From NCBI RefSeq assembly GCF_000069785.1, contig NC_010530.1:1420001-1484000 (forward strand): a stretch of DNA of 64,000 nt. Direction: 5' to 3'. The notes under the pieces were generated by a model, which was given only the letters and a program-made list of their open reading frames with translations, searched no databases and had not been told where the DNA came from. Below, piece after piece: positions 1 to 7,771 of this stretch. Positions within the stretch are counted from its first letter, which is position 1, and every line of letters starts with the position of its first letter. This stretch comes from Cupriavidus taiwanensis LMG 19424. GTDB lineage: Bacteria; Pseudomonadota; Gammaproteobacteria; Burkholderiales; Burkholderiaceae. The translations under genes were made by a program, and so were the position numbers.

Positions 1-1
1 C

Positions 2-931
2 GCCCTGTCGCTGTTCGCATGCAGCGCGCATGCCGCCTACCCGGAGCGCGCCATCCGCCTGATCGTGCCGTTCAGCGCGGGCGGCAGTTCCGACCTGCAG
101 GCGCGCATGCTGGCTGACCGGCTGGGCAAGCTGTATGGCCAGACCGTGGTGGTGGAAAACCGCCCCGGCGCGGGCGGGCATATCGGCGGCAAGGCCGTGG
201 CCGATGCCACGCCCGACGGCTATACGCTGCTGCTCGGCTCCATTGGCCTGCACGCCACCTATGGCACCTACCCCAAGCTGAACTACAACCCGGCCACCGA
301 CCTGAAGGTGGTGACCGTGCTGGCAGAGATGCCGCATGTGGTGGTGGTCAATCCGCAGATCCAGGTGGCGAACCTGAAGCAACTCGCCGAGGCCGCCGCC
401 AAGCGTCCGCAGGGCATGACCTTTGGCTCGGCCGGGGTGGGCTCGTCCGTGCACATGATCGGCGAACTGTTCCGCGTCGCCACGGGCGCGCCGCTGACGC
501 ACGTGCCCTACAAGGGCAGCTCGGCCGCCATGGCTGACCTGCTGGGCGGCCAGATCGACATGATGTTCGAGAATCCGCCGACCACCCTCGGCTACATCCG
601 TGCGGGCAAGCTGCGTGCGGTTGCGGTGACCGGCAAGACGCGCCTGCCGGCGCTGCCGCAGGTGCCCACCGCGGCGGAGTCCGGCGTGCCCGGCCTGGTC
701 GCCACCTCGTGGACCACCATCGCGGTAGGCGCCAAAGTACCCGAGGCCATCGCCGACAAGCTGAATACCGATATCCGCGCCATCGTTGCCTCGCAGGAGT
801 TCCGCAATGGCCTGGCCGAGCAAGGCATGAGCCCGGTGGCCAATACCCGCGACGCAGCCGCGAAATTCATCGGCGCCGAGAAGGCACGCTGGGACGAGGT
901 CATCAGGAAGGCAAAGCTCAACGCCGAATAA
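2..931 (+). CDS. Bug/TctC-family periplasmic substrate-binding protein (5' partial)
   Basis: The reading frame is open from the window edge, so the true start lies upstream; about 309 residues are visible. The first residues look like the end of a signal peptide (CSAHAA before YPERAIRLIV). The Bug-family landmarks follow: PFSAGGSSDLQARMLADRL, VVENRPGAGGHIGG, and the HVPYKGSSAAMADLLGGQID loop. Members bind carboxylates or similar small organic solutes in the periplasm for tripartite tricarboxylate transporters, but many, like this one as far as visible, have no TctA/TctB genes beside them. The next gene starts within 50 bp, so co-transcription with the beta-propeller gene is likely. Ligand unknown. 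Confidence 0.93.
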   Translation, partial: ALSLFACSAHAAYPERAIRLIVPFSAGGSSDLQARMLADRLGKLYGQTVVVENRPGAGGHIGGKAVADATPDGYTLLLGSIGLHATYGTYPKLNYNPATDLKVVTVLAEMPHVVVVNPQIQVANLKQLAEAAAKRPQGMTFGSAGVGSSVHMIGELFRVATGAPLTHVPYKGSSAAMADLLGGQIDMMFENPPTTLGYIRAGKLRAVAVTGKTRLPALPQVPTAAESGVPGLVATSWTTIAVGAKVPEAIADKLNTDIRAIVASQEFRNGLAEQGMSPVANTRDAAAKFIGAEKARWDEVIRKAKLNAE

Positions 932-977
932 CCCGCCACCGCAACGGCCATATCCCTTGTCAACCTCGCGCCAGTCC

Positions 978-2267
978 ATGCAAAACCCGGCCATCCAACG
1001 ACTGCCCCTGCCCTGCCGCCGCCTCGGCGACGGGAAGTACCATCACTTCTTCGGCTACTACAACAAGAGCCCGTGGGACCGTAGCGACCGCTACGTGCTC
1101 GCGCACCGGGTCCCGATGGCCGATGCCGACCTCACGCCAGACCTGGTCGCGCAGATCGGCTACTTCGACACCCGCGATGGCGATCGCTTCCGCACCGTGG
1201 GCGAGACCCGGGCATGGAACTGGCAGATGGGGGCTCAGCTGCAATGGCTCGACGGTGCGCCCGGCCGGCAGCTTATCTACAACTGCCGCACCGATGACGA
1301 ATCGGCTTTCTATCCCGGACTGGGCGCTGCCATCTGCGACGTCGAGAACGGCGCGCTGCGCTACCTGCCCATGCCGGTCTACGTGGTCGCGCCGGACAGC
1401 CGCTATGCGTTGTGTGTCGACTACCGCCGGCTCTACGTAACCCACCAGACCATCGGCTACAGCGATGACAGCTCGCTGCGCGCCAGGCCGTCGCTCGATC
1501 TGGCGCCCGCGCACGACGGCATCCATGCGATGGAGATCGCGACCGGGCAGTCGCGCCTGATCGTCAGCTACCAGGATCTGCGGAACTTCCATCCCGTGCC
1601 TTCGATGGACAAGGCGATCCACTGGGTCAGCCACATCGAGATCAACCCATCGTCTTCGCGCGTGCTGTTCCTGCACCGCTGGACCGAACGCGTGGAGGAC
1701 GAGACCTGCTTCCTGCATCGGCTGATCACCGTCAATCCGGATGGCACGGACATGCGGCTGCTGGAGTGCTCCGACCATCCATTGCCGCAACTGGCCGGAC
1801 ACTTCGATCCCGATGCGGTGGGCACCTTCGATTACGAGAAGTCGGAATACCAGATCTCGCATCCCTTGTGGAAGGACGACACCCACATCATCGTCTGGGG
1901 CCCGCATGACGGCAGCATCCATTACCACCTGTACGAAGACCGGGCCGGCGGCGAGGTAACGGTGATCGGCGCGGGCGTGCTGACGGAGAACGGCCACATG
2001 ACGTTCTCGCGCACCCATCCGCAATGGCTGCTCAGCGACACCTATCCGGACGCACAGACCAGCGAGCGCGTACTGTTTCTCTATGATGTCGAACGCGGCA
2101 TGCGCTTCGACATCGGCACGTTCTACACCAGTCCTGACCTGAAAAAGGAGAACCGGTGCGACCTGCATCCGCGCTGGAGCCGCGATGGCAGGCAGATCTG
2201 CATCGATTCGATCCATGACGGCGATCGGCAGATGTACGTCCTCGACGCCGGCTCCGTGGCTGCGTGA
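978..2267 (+). CDS. TolB/oligogalacturonide-lyase-like beta-propeller protein
   Basis: A 429-residue protein from the ATG at 978; an in-frame TTG at 957 is an alternative and neither has a clear ribosome site. Repeated blade-like segments and motifs such as HIEINP, ENGHMTFSRTHPQW and RCDLHPRWSRDGRQICIDS resemble the PL22 oligogalacturonide lyase/TolB propeller group. No signal peptide is apparent, which fits a cytoplasmic enzyme acting on small oligosaccharides or uronides. It lies 46 bp after a Bug receptor and near a sulfatase-type hydrolase, so a role in degrading a modified sugar acid or polymer is possible. That substrate assignment is inference; the fold call is moderately firm. Confidence 0.7.
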   Translation: MQNPAIQRLPLPCRRLGDGKYHHFFGYYNKSPWDRSDRYVLAHRVPMADADLTPDLVAQIGYFDTRDGDRFRTVGETRAWNWQMGAQLQWLDGAPGRQLIYNCRTDDESAFYPGLGAAICDVENGALRYLPMPVYVVAPDSRYALCVDYRRLYVTHQTIGYSDDSSLRARPSLDLAPAHDGIHAMEIATGQSRLIVSYQDLRNFHPVPSMDKAIHWVSHIEINPSSSRVLFLHRWTERVEDETCFLHRLITVNPDGTDMRLLECSDHPLPQLAGHFDPDAVGTFDYEKSEYQISHPLWKDDTHIIVWGPHDGSIHYHLYEDRAGGEVTVIGAGVLTENGHMTFSRTHPQWLLSDTYPDAQTSERVLFLYDVERGMRFDIGTFYTSPDLKKENRCDLHPRWSRDGRQICIDSIHDGDRQMYVLDAGSVAA

Positions 2268-2289
2268 CATCGCGCCGCAGGCGCGCGCC

Positions 2290-2841
2290 CTATCCCTTGT
2301 CCGCGAGCCACACCTGCTGCAGCGCCCATGCCGGCGCCTCGCCCGGCGGCTGCGGCAGCGCCTGGGCCTCGGCGAGCATGGCGCCGGCCCTGGCCTGCAG
2401 CTTGTCCAGGCAGCGCGACAGTATCCGCGCCTCTTCTGCGGTCAGGCAGGCAGCCAGCTGCGTGTTGAACTCACGCGCCCGTGCAAAGGCGGCGCGGTAA
2501 ACGGCTTCGCCCTCCTCGGTCAGCGTAAAGGCCGCCGCGCGCCGGTCCTGCGCGCGTGTTTCCCGACGCACCAGGCCGCGTTCCACCAGGGCGTGGACCG
2601 CGCGGCTGGCCAGCACCTTGTCCAGGCCGGCACTCTCCGCCAGTTCGGTCAGCCTCGTGCCCGGCTGCTCGCCCAGGAAGGAAATCATGCGCCATTCGCG
2701 CCGCGTCACGCCCGCCCGCGCGCGCAAGTGCAGCGCGGCCGCGCCCAGCGCGACGCGGTTCAGGTGATAGACCCGGTAATTGATGAAATCGGCCAGCCGC
2801 TGCGGCCGCTGCAGGCGGCTCCCGCCCTTGTCGTGTGCCAT
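2290..2841 (-). CDS. MarR-family transcriptional regulator
   Basis: A 183-residue winged-helix regulator. The recognition region reads LTELAESAGLDKVLASRAVH and the wing contains RRETRAQDRRAAAFTLTEEG, the typical MarR DR-x-wing pattern. MarR dimers usually repress an adjacent gene and release DNA on binding an aromatic or phenolic ligand. It is divergent from the Bug receptor starting at 2938. The intergenic region holds a TTGAC-TTT-GTCAA palindrome 18 bp upstream of this start, so autoregulation plus control of the receptor is likely. It is convergent with the beta-propeller gene ending at 2267. Confidence 0.93.
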   Translation of the reverse strand: MAHDKGGSRLQRPQRLADFINYRVYHLNRVALGAAALHLRARAGVTRREWRMISFLGEQPGTRLTELAESAGLDKVLASRAVHALVERGLVRRETRAQDRRAAAFTLTEEGEAVYRAAFARAREFNTQLAACLTAEEARILSRCLDKLQARAGAMLAEAQALPQPPGEAPAWALQQVWLADKG

Positions 2842-2856
2842 GCCACACCCACGATT

Positions 2857-2875
2857 TAGTTGACTTTGTCAATTA
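2857..2875. promoter_or_regulatory. Candidate MarR operator
   Basis: A 19-bp imperfect palindrome with perfect arms TTGAC and GTCAA around TTT (2860-2872). Two further outer pairs match and there is one mismatch. It sits between the divergent MarR and Bug receptor genes, which is where operators of this family are usually found. Assignment to this MarR is inferred from position. Confidence 0.6.
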
Positions 2876-2937
2876 TATCGACGGGTGTTAGCTTCCTGTC
2901 CATGCCGGCCGCCGGCGCACAACAGACAGGAGACACC

Positions 2938-3915
2938 GTGAGCCCCCGCCATTTCCTTCCCCGCCTTGCCGTCTGCCTGCTGGCGGTCGCGGCAGCCTGG
3001 TCCGCGCCGGCCAGCGCCCAGTCAGACCGGCCGCTGCGCATCCTGGTCGGCTATCCCGCCGGCGGCACCGCCGACCTGGCCGCACGCCTGGTGGGCGACA
3101 AGCTGCGCGAGACGCTGAACCAGACCGTGGTGATCGAAAACAAGCCCGGCGCAGGCGGTCGCCTGGTGATGGACTACGCGCGCACGCAGCCGGCCGATGG
3201 CAATACGCTGGTGGTGGCCAACTCGGCGGTCATGACGATCGCGCCATTGGTCTACCGCAAGCTCAACTACGACATCCAGCGCGATTTCACCCCGGTGGCG
3301 CAGGCCGCCAACTTCCAGCTTGCCCTGGCCACCGGCCCGGGCAGCCCGGCGCGCACGCTGAAGGATTACGTGGCATGGCTCAAGGCCGGTGCGCAGAACA
3401 ACTCCTATGCGTCTCCCGCGCTCGGCAGCATTCCGCATTTCTTCGGGCTGATGATCGGCAAGCAGGTCGGCGTCGACATGCTGCACGTGCCGTTCAACGG
3501 CTCCGCGCCGCTGATGAGCGCACTGGTCGGCGGGCAGGTGCCCGCCTCGGTCGACACGCTGGCCGACCTGACCGAGATGCACCGCGCCGGCAAGATCCGC
3601 GTGCTGGCGACCTCCGGCACGCACCGCTCGGTGGCGCTGCCGGACGTGCCGACGTTCACGGAATTGGGCTACAAGGGCATCGAGGGCGAAGGCCGCTATG
3701 GCGTGCTTGCCCCGGCCGGCACGCCGCGTGCCGCGCTTGACCGGCTCAACGCCGCCATCGTCAAGGCGGTGCAGTCGTCCGACGTGCGCGACAAATTCCT
3801 GAAGCTGGGGCTGGAACCGGCCACCGGCCCCGCCGATGCCTTCGCCGGGGTGCTGAAGGCTGACGCGGCCAGGTGGGCGCCAGTGGTCAAGGCATCGGGC
3901 TATACCGGTGACTGA
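2938..3915 (+). CDS. Bug/TctC-family periplasmic substrate-binding protein
   Basis: A 325-residue Bug receptor. I chose the GTG at 2938 because ACAGGAGACACC lies directly upstream and it gives a proper Sec signal peptide (hydrophobic LAVCLLAVAAAW, cleavage after PASA). The frame extends upstream to 2860, but that part overlaps the MarR operator. The Bug signatures GYPAGGTADLAARLVGDKL and VIENKPGAGGRLVMDY are clear. The protein is predicted to deliver an unknown organic solute. It is probably controlled by the divergent MarR gene and precedes the sulfatase-like gene by about 65 bp, suggesting a shared transcript and that the hydrolase acts on a related compound. Confidence 0.94.
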   Translation: MSPRHFLPRLAVCLLAVAAAWSAPASAQSDRPLRILVGYPAGGTADLAARLVGDKLRETLNQTVVIENKPGAGGRLVMDYARTQPADGNTLVVANSAVMTIAPLVYRKLNYDIQRDFTPVAQAANFQLALATGPGSPARTLKDYVAWLKAGAQNNSYASPALGSIPHFFGLMIGKQVGVDMLHVPFNGSAPLMSALVGGQVPASVDTLADLTEMHRAGKIRVLATSGTHRSVALPDVPTFTELGYKGIEGEGRYGVLAPAGTPRAALDRLNAAIVKAVQSSDVRDKFLKLGLEPATGPADAFAGVLKADAARWAPVVKASGYTGD

Positions 3916-3982
3916 TGCTGATGCCGGCGCCTGATGCCGGCGCCTGATGCCGCCGGGTGGCTCTCCGCAACCTTACCGACCC

Positions 3983-5551
3983 ATGACGATCCGCAATACC
4001 CTCTTCATCATGTGCGACCAGCTGCGGCGCGACCATCTTGGTTGCTACGGGCACCCGACGCTGCGCACGCGCAATATCGATGCCCTGGCCGCGCGCGGCG
4101 TGCGCTTCGACCGCGCCTATGTCACCTCCGGCGTCTGCGGCCCCAGCCGCATGAGCTTCTATACCGGACGCTACGTCAGCAGCCACGGCGCCACCTGGAA
4201 CCGCGTGCCGCTGTCGGTCGGCGAAATCACGCTGGGCGAATACCTGAAGGACAGCGGCCGCGCGCTGGCGCTGGCGGGCAAGACCCATGTGATGCCCGAC
4301 AACGCCAACCTGAAGCGGCTGCACCTGGACGGCGGCACCGAGCTCGAGACGCTGCTGCGCAGCGGCCACTTTACGGAAGTGGACCGCCATGACGGCCATC
4401 ACGCCGAGCCGCGCAGCGCCTATGCCGACTGGCTGCGCCGGCAAGGCTACGACAGCGCCGACCCGTGGACCGACTACGTCATCAGTGCGGAGAACGCGCG
4501 TGGCGAGGTCGTCTCGGGCTGGCACATGCGCAATGCCGGCCTGCCCGCGCGCGTAGCCGAGCCGCATTCCGAAACCGCCTATACCGTCGGGCAGGCGATG
4601 CAGTACATCGCCGCGCGCGGCGACGAGCCGTGGGTGCTGCACCTGTCGCTGGTCAAGCCGCACTGGCCCTATCTCGCTCCCGCGCCGTACCACGCCGCCT
4701 ATTCGCTGGACGACTGCCTGCCGCTGCAGCGCCACGACGCAGAACTGGAAGACCCGCACCCGGTGCTGTCGGCCTATCGCACGCAGGAGGAGTGCGCCAA
4801 CTTCATGCGTGCCGAGGTCTCCGACACCGTGCGCCCTGCGTACCAGGGCCTGATCCAGCAGATCGACGACCGGCTGGGGCTGCTGTGGGAACAGCTGGAC
4901 CGGCTGGGCCGCTGGGACGACACGCTGATCGTCTTCACGGCCGACCACGGCGACTTCCTGGGCGATCATTGGCTGGGCGAGAAGGAGCAGTTCTACGACA
5001 CCGTGCAGAACATCCCCTTGATCGTCTACGACCCTTCTCCGCAGGCCAATGCCACCCGCGGCACCGCGCAAGACAGCCTGGTCAGCGCGGTCGACGTGGT
5101 TCCGACGGTGCTGGATGCGCTGGGGCTGCCGCCCGCCGACCACCGCGTCGAAGGCCGCTCGCTGCTCGACCTGACGCGCCCCGCCGCGCGCGACAGTGCT
5201 GGCGCCTGGCGCGATGCCGTGGTCTCGGAGCTGGACTATGCCTATCGCGGCGCGCGTGTCGCGCTGGGCCGCCATCCCGGCGAATGCCGCGCCTGGATGG
5301 TGCGCGACGCGCGCTGGAAGTACGTGCACTGGCAGGGCTTCCGGCCGCAGCTGTTCGACCTGGACAACGACCCTCAGGAGTACTTCGACCTTGGCGCCGA
5401 CCCTGGCCACGAGACCGTGCGCAGCGCCATGCGGCTGCGCCTGCTGGACTGGTTCTGCACGCTCAAGCCGCGTGTGACCGTGACCCACGAAGAGGTCGCG
5501 GCCAAGACCAATGTGTACAAGCAGGCCGGCGTGTTTTTCGGCGTCTGGTAA
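3983..5551 (+). CDS. Sulfatase / phosphonate monoester hydrolase-like enzyme
   Basis: 522 residues from the ATG at 3983. It belongs to the alkaline-phosphatase superfamily sulfatase branch. Asp12 in IMCDQ and the later TADHGDFLGDHW supply metal ligands, and Cys52 in VCGPSR matches the C-x-P-S-R motif whose Cys is converted to formylglycine. The middle (KPHWPYLAPAPYHAAY, LIQQIDDRLG) and C-terminal (LFDLDNDPQEYFDLG) parts resemble bacterial phosphonate monoester hydrolases and choline-sulfatase-like enzymes. No signal peptide is seen, so it should act in the cytoplasm. It needs a formylglycine-generating enzyme encoded elsewhere. Substrate (sulfate ester, phosphonate or phosphate diester) cannot be fixed from sequence. 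Confidence 0.88.
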   Translation: MTIRNTLFIMCDQLRRDHLGCYGHPTLRTRNIDALAARGVRFDRAYVTSGVCGPSRMSFYTGRYVSSHGATWNRVPLSVGEITLGEYLKDSGRALALAGKTHVMPDNANLKRLHLDGGTELETLLRSGHFTEVDRHDGHHAEPRSAYADWLRRQGYDSADPWTDYVISAENARGEVVSGWHMRNAGLPARVAEPHSETAYTVGQAMQYIAARGDEPWVLHLSLVKPHWPYLAPAPYHAAYSLDDCLPLQRHDAELEDPHPVLSAYRTQEECANFMRAEVSDTVRPAYQGLIQQIDDRLGLLWEQLDRLGRWDDTLIVFTADHGDFLGDHWLGEKEQFYDTVQNIPLIVYDPSPQANATRGTAQDSLVSAVDVVPTVLDALGLPPADHRVEGRSLLDLTRPAARDSAGAWRDAVVSELDYAYRGARVALGRHPGECRAWMVRDARWKYVHWQGFRPQLFDLDNDPQEYFDLGADPGHETVRSAMRLRLLDWFCTLKPRVTVTHEEVAAKTNVYKQAGVFFGVW

Positions 5552-5768
5552 CCGGATCGCCGCGTCTCAGGCCCCTGTCGCGGGCAGCGCAGGCCGCCTG
5601 AAAAAGTTGCACGGTTTGCCTGTCGATACTGCAACCGCGTGATGCGCGCGGCATGCCAGGCGGCGCGCCCCCCAACCTTGAGGGCCGCACCCCGCCGCGG
5701 CACGGATGGCGTATCCCTTGCAACGGGGGCTGGTGGGCCCTCTGTTCGGGCCGGCAACCGGAGCGATC

Positions 5769-6293
5769 ATGAAGAACATCTGGATCATGGTGGCGGACGA
5801 GTCCGTCGCCCGGATTTTTGCCTCGCACGGCGACAGCGCCCCGCTGGAAGTCATCGAGGAAATCACCGACGCGGCCGCGCATGCCGACCGCGCCGACCTG
5901 CGCCGCGACGCCTACGGCCGCCGAGGCCAGGCCGCGGCGCAAGGCGATGCCGGACATCCCGGCGCGCACCAGGTGGGACCGTCGACGGTCACGTCGTCGG
6001 CGGGCGAGGATGAACTGCACCAGGAAGCGCAACTGTTTGCCCGCCGCGTTGCAGACTACCTTGGTGACGCGCGCAACAAGCAGCGCTTCGACGAACTCGC
6101 GCTGATTGCGGCGCCGCGCTTCCTGGGACTGTTGCGCAAGACCCTGCCCCCTGCGGTGACGGATGTGGTCACCCGGGAAATCGGCAAGGATTTCAAGCAC
6201 GTACCCAACAACGACCTGCAGCAACGGCTGGCCGACGAGGGCATCGTCCCGGCCAGGCGCGACGAGCGCGTCAATACCGGCCGCGATCGCTAG
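5769..6293 (+). CDS. Host attachment protein family (Host_attach)
   Basis: 174 residues from the ATG at 5769, preceded by the sequence ACCGGAGCGATC. The start WIMVADESVARIF and the end QRLADEGIVPAR are typical of the family annotated as 'protein required for attachment to host cells', originally linked to Agrobacterium adhesion. A related fold occurs in release-factor-like eRF1 domains, and the biochemical role is unsettled. No signal peptide or membrane segment is seen. It stands alone between the sulfatase gene and a convergent lipoprotein gene. Confidence 0.85.
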   Translation: MKNIWIMVADESVARIFASHGDSAPLEVIEEITDAAAHADRADLRRDAYGRRGQAAAQGDAGHPGAHQVGPSTVTSSAGEDELHQEAQLFARRVADYLGDARNKQRFDELALIAAPRFLGLLRKTLPPAVTDVVTREIGKDFKHVPNNDLQQRLADEGIVPARRDERVNTGRDR

Positions 6294-6346
6294 CGATCAT
6301 CCCAGGGACACGCAGCCGCCATGTGCGGCAGGCGGCTGCGCCATGG

Positions 6347-6592
6347 TCAGCGGGCGGTGCCGCTGCCGGAGGCGGCACCACTGCCCGAAGTGCCGCTCGG
6401 GCTGGTGGTACTGGTCGCACCGGAGGTGCCGGTGGAGGTGCCGGACCCAGGCATGGTGCGGCTGCGGTTCTGTTCCGACACCGAACCCGAACCGGATAGC
6501 GAGCCCGAGCCGCTGGTGCTGCCGGCGGCGGTGCAACCCGCCAGGACACCAAGGGCGAGCAAGGCTGTGCCGATGCGTAGTGCTGTTTTCAT
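6347..6592 (-). CDS. Small Ser/Gly/Thr-rich lipoprotein
   Basis: 81 residues from the ATG at 6592. It has a lipoprotein signal: MKTALRIG, a hydrophobic core, and lipobox LAGC, after which the mature chain is almost entirely Ser, Gly and Thr (for example SGSGSLSGSGS). The upstream ATG that would extend the protein to 6688 would put the signal peptide inside the chain, so I rejected it. The mature part is low-complexity and gives no function; it is probably an outer-membrane-anchored envelope lipoprotein. A TGGAGGAAAAC ribosome site precedes this start. Confidence 0.75.
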   Translation of the reverse strand: MKTALRIGTALLALGVLAGCTAAGSTSGSGSLSGSGSVSEQNRSRTMPGSGTSTGTSGATSTTSPSGTSGSGAASGSGTAR

Positions 6593-6876
6593 GTTTTCCT
6601 CCATCTGGCAGGGTGGCGGCAAGGCTTTCTGCATGGCGCAGCCTGCCGGCGGGGCGCCGTTGGCGCCGCTGCGCTGGAGCAGACGCAACTGACGTACCAG
6701 AGGTCGGAGGCGGAGGCGCAGCGTTGCGGTAAAGCGGGCGCGGCGCCCCAGTGTGCCTTGGCCGCAGTAAGAAGTACGCGCCGGCGGTAAAAGTTACCGT
6801 GCGGGTACCCAATGGGCAAGCGGACCAGGGCGCCGCTGCGGCGCTCGCTGTCGCGGCAGCGCGTCGCGCCAGCCGG

Positions 6877-7587
6877 TTAGCGCGTCAGCTTCCACTTGTG
6901 GGCATAGCGGTCCGGGCGAAACAGCAGTTCAGCGCAAAACAGCGGCGTGCCTTCGATATCGTAGGGCGTGCAGCGCAGGCGCAACAGCGGCTGCCCTTCG
7001 GCGATACCAAGCTTGCGCGCCACGTCGGCAGGCGCCGGGACGGCATTGGCCTCCATCGCCACGTCGCGAAAGCGATACCCCAGCCGGCTTTCGAACAGCG
7101 CCATGGCATCGTTGGTCTCGACATCTTCCTGCACCAGGCGCCGCATCAGCGGCTCAGGGCCCATCAGGTTGAAATAGGCGACCGCGACATCGTCCCAGTA
7201 GCGCACCGTGGCCACGCTCAACACCTTCTCGCCGGGCTGCAGGCTCAGCGCTGACGCCACGTGGGGCGGCGCCCGCAACAGGCGCACCGACGCGAGCTTG
7301 CCATAGGCCAGCTGGCCCCGGGCACGCCCGGTCTCATAGAAGCCGGTCAGCGCGCCAAGGCTGGGGGTGTCGGCCGGCCGCGTGACGAAACTTCCCTTGC
7401 CATTCACTTTCTCGATGAGGCCGGCGTTGTGCAGGCCGGACAGGGCCTGCCGCACGGTGATGCGGCTGACGCCGAATTCGGCCATCAGTTCGGCCTCGGA
7501 CGGCAGCTTGGCGCCCGGCCCCCATGCATTGCTGGCGATCCGCTGGCGAATCTCGCTTTCTATCTCTTTGAACCTGGGCAGCGCCAC
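6877..7587 (-). CDS. GntR-family transcriptional regulator (HutC subfamily)
   Basis: 236 residues beginning with GTG at 7587. The N-terminal winged helix shows WGPGAKLPSEAELMAEFGVS and RITVRQALSGL, the GntR signature. The remainder is a UTRA ligand-binding domain ending LLFRPDRYAHKW, which places it in the HutC group. It is divergent from the GMC/dioxygenase/ALDH operon. A good minus-strand -10 (TATAAT) and one copy of a repeated operator lie upstream, so it very likely represses itself and the operon, with induction by a pathway metabolite. Confidence 0.94.
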   Translation of the reverse strand: MALPRFKEIESEIRQRIASNAWGPGAKLPSEAELMAEFGVSRITVRQALSGLHNAGLIEKVNGKGSFVTRPADTPSLGALTGFYETGRARGQLAYGKLASVRLLRAPPHVASALSLQPGEKVLSVATVRYWDDVAVAYFNLMGPEPLMRRLVQEDVETNDAMALFESRLGYRFRDVAMEANAVPAPADVARKLGIAEGQPLLRLRCTPYDIEGTPLFCAELLFRPDRYAHKWKLTR

Positions 7588-7629
7588 ATGTCATCCGCCC
7601 GGCGGGCGGCTCCAGACTGAATGGGCCGA

Positions 7630-7659
7630 ATTATACCTGTCATAACAGCTGACATCGAA
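7630..7659 (-). promoter_or_regulatory. Predicted promoter of the GntR regulator
   Basis: On the minus strand TATAAT (7630-7635) is a perfect -10 element. A weak -35 TTCGAT lies at 7654-7659 with an 18-bp spacer. The spacer holds the operator copy at 7635-7650, which explains how the regulator could block its own promoter. Predicted from sequence only. Confidence 0.55.
7635..7650. promoter_or_regulatory. GntR operator copy 1
   Basis: ACCTGTCATAACAGCT, an imperfect inverted repeat. It differs from the perfect palindrome 33 bp away at two positions. It lies between the -35 and -10 of the predicted gntR promoter. Confidence 0.65.
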
Positions 7660-7664
7660 ATCTA

Positions 7665-7694
7665 TTGACCTGTTATAACAGGTAATGGCAGTAT
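7665..7694 (+). promoter_or_regulatory. Predicted promoter of the GMC operon
   Basis: TTGACC (7665-7670) as -35 and a weak CAGTAT (7689-7694) as -10, with an 18-bp spacer. The perfect operator 7668-7683 covers the spacer. Transcription would start near 7700, which excludes an ATG at 7685 as translation start and supports TTG at 7772. Confidence 0.45.
7668..7683. promoter_or_regulatory. GntR operator copy 2 (perfect palindrome)
   Basis: ACCTGTTATAACAGGT is a perfect 16-bp palindrome. Its centre is 33 bp (about three helical turns) from copy 1, so two repressor dimers could bind the same face of the DNA. Confidence 0.75.
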
Positions 7695-7771
7695 CCGTCG
7701 TCGCAGTATCCGTCGTCACCAGCGCTCTGCCCCTCGCACCCACCGCATGCGCAACTCAGGAGACAATCCAA

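Noticed and set aside
5552..5768. Possible small gene between the sulfatase and host-attachment genes
   Set aside because: No frame with a ribosome site and coherent composition could be supported.
7685..7771. ATG at 7685 as start of the GMC oxidoreductase
   Set aside because: It lies within the predicted promoter and next to the operator, with no ribosome site; TTG at 7772 has CAGGAGA.
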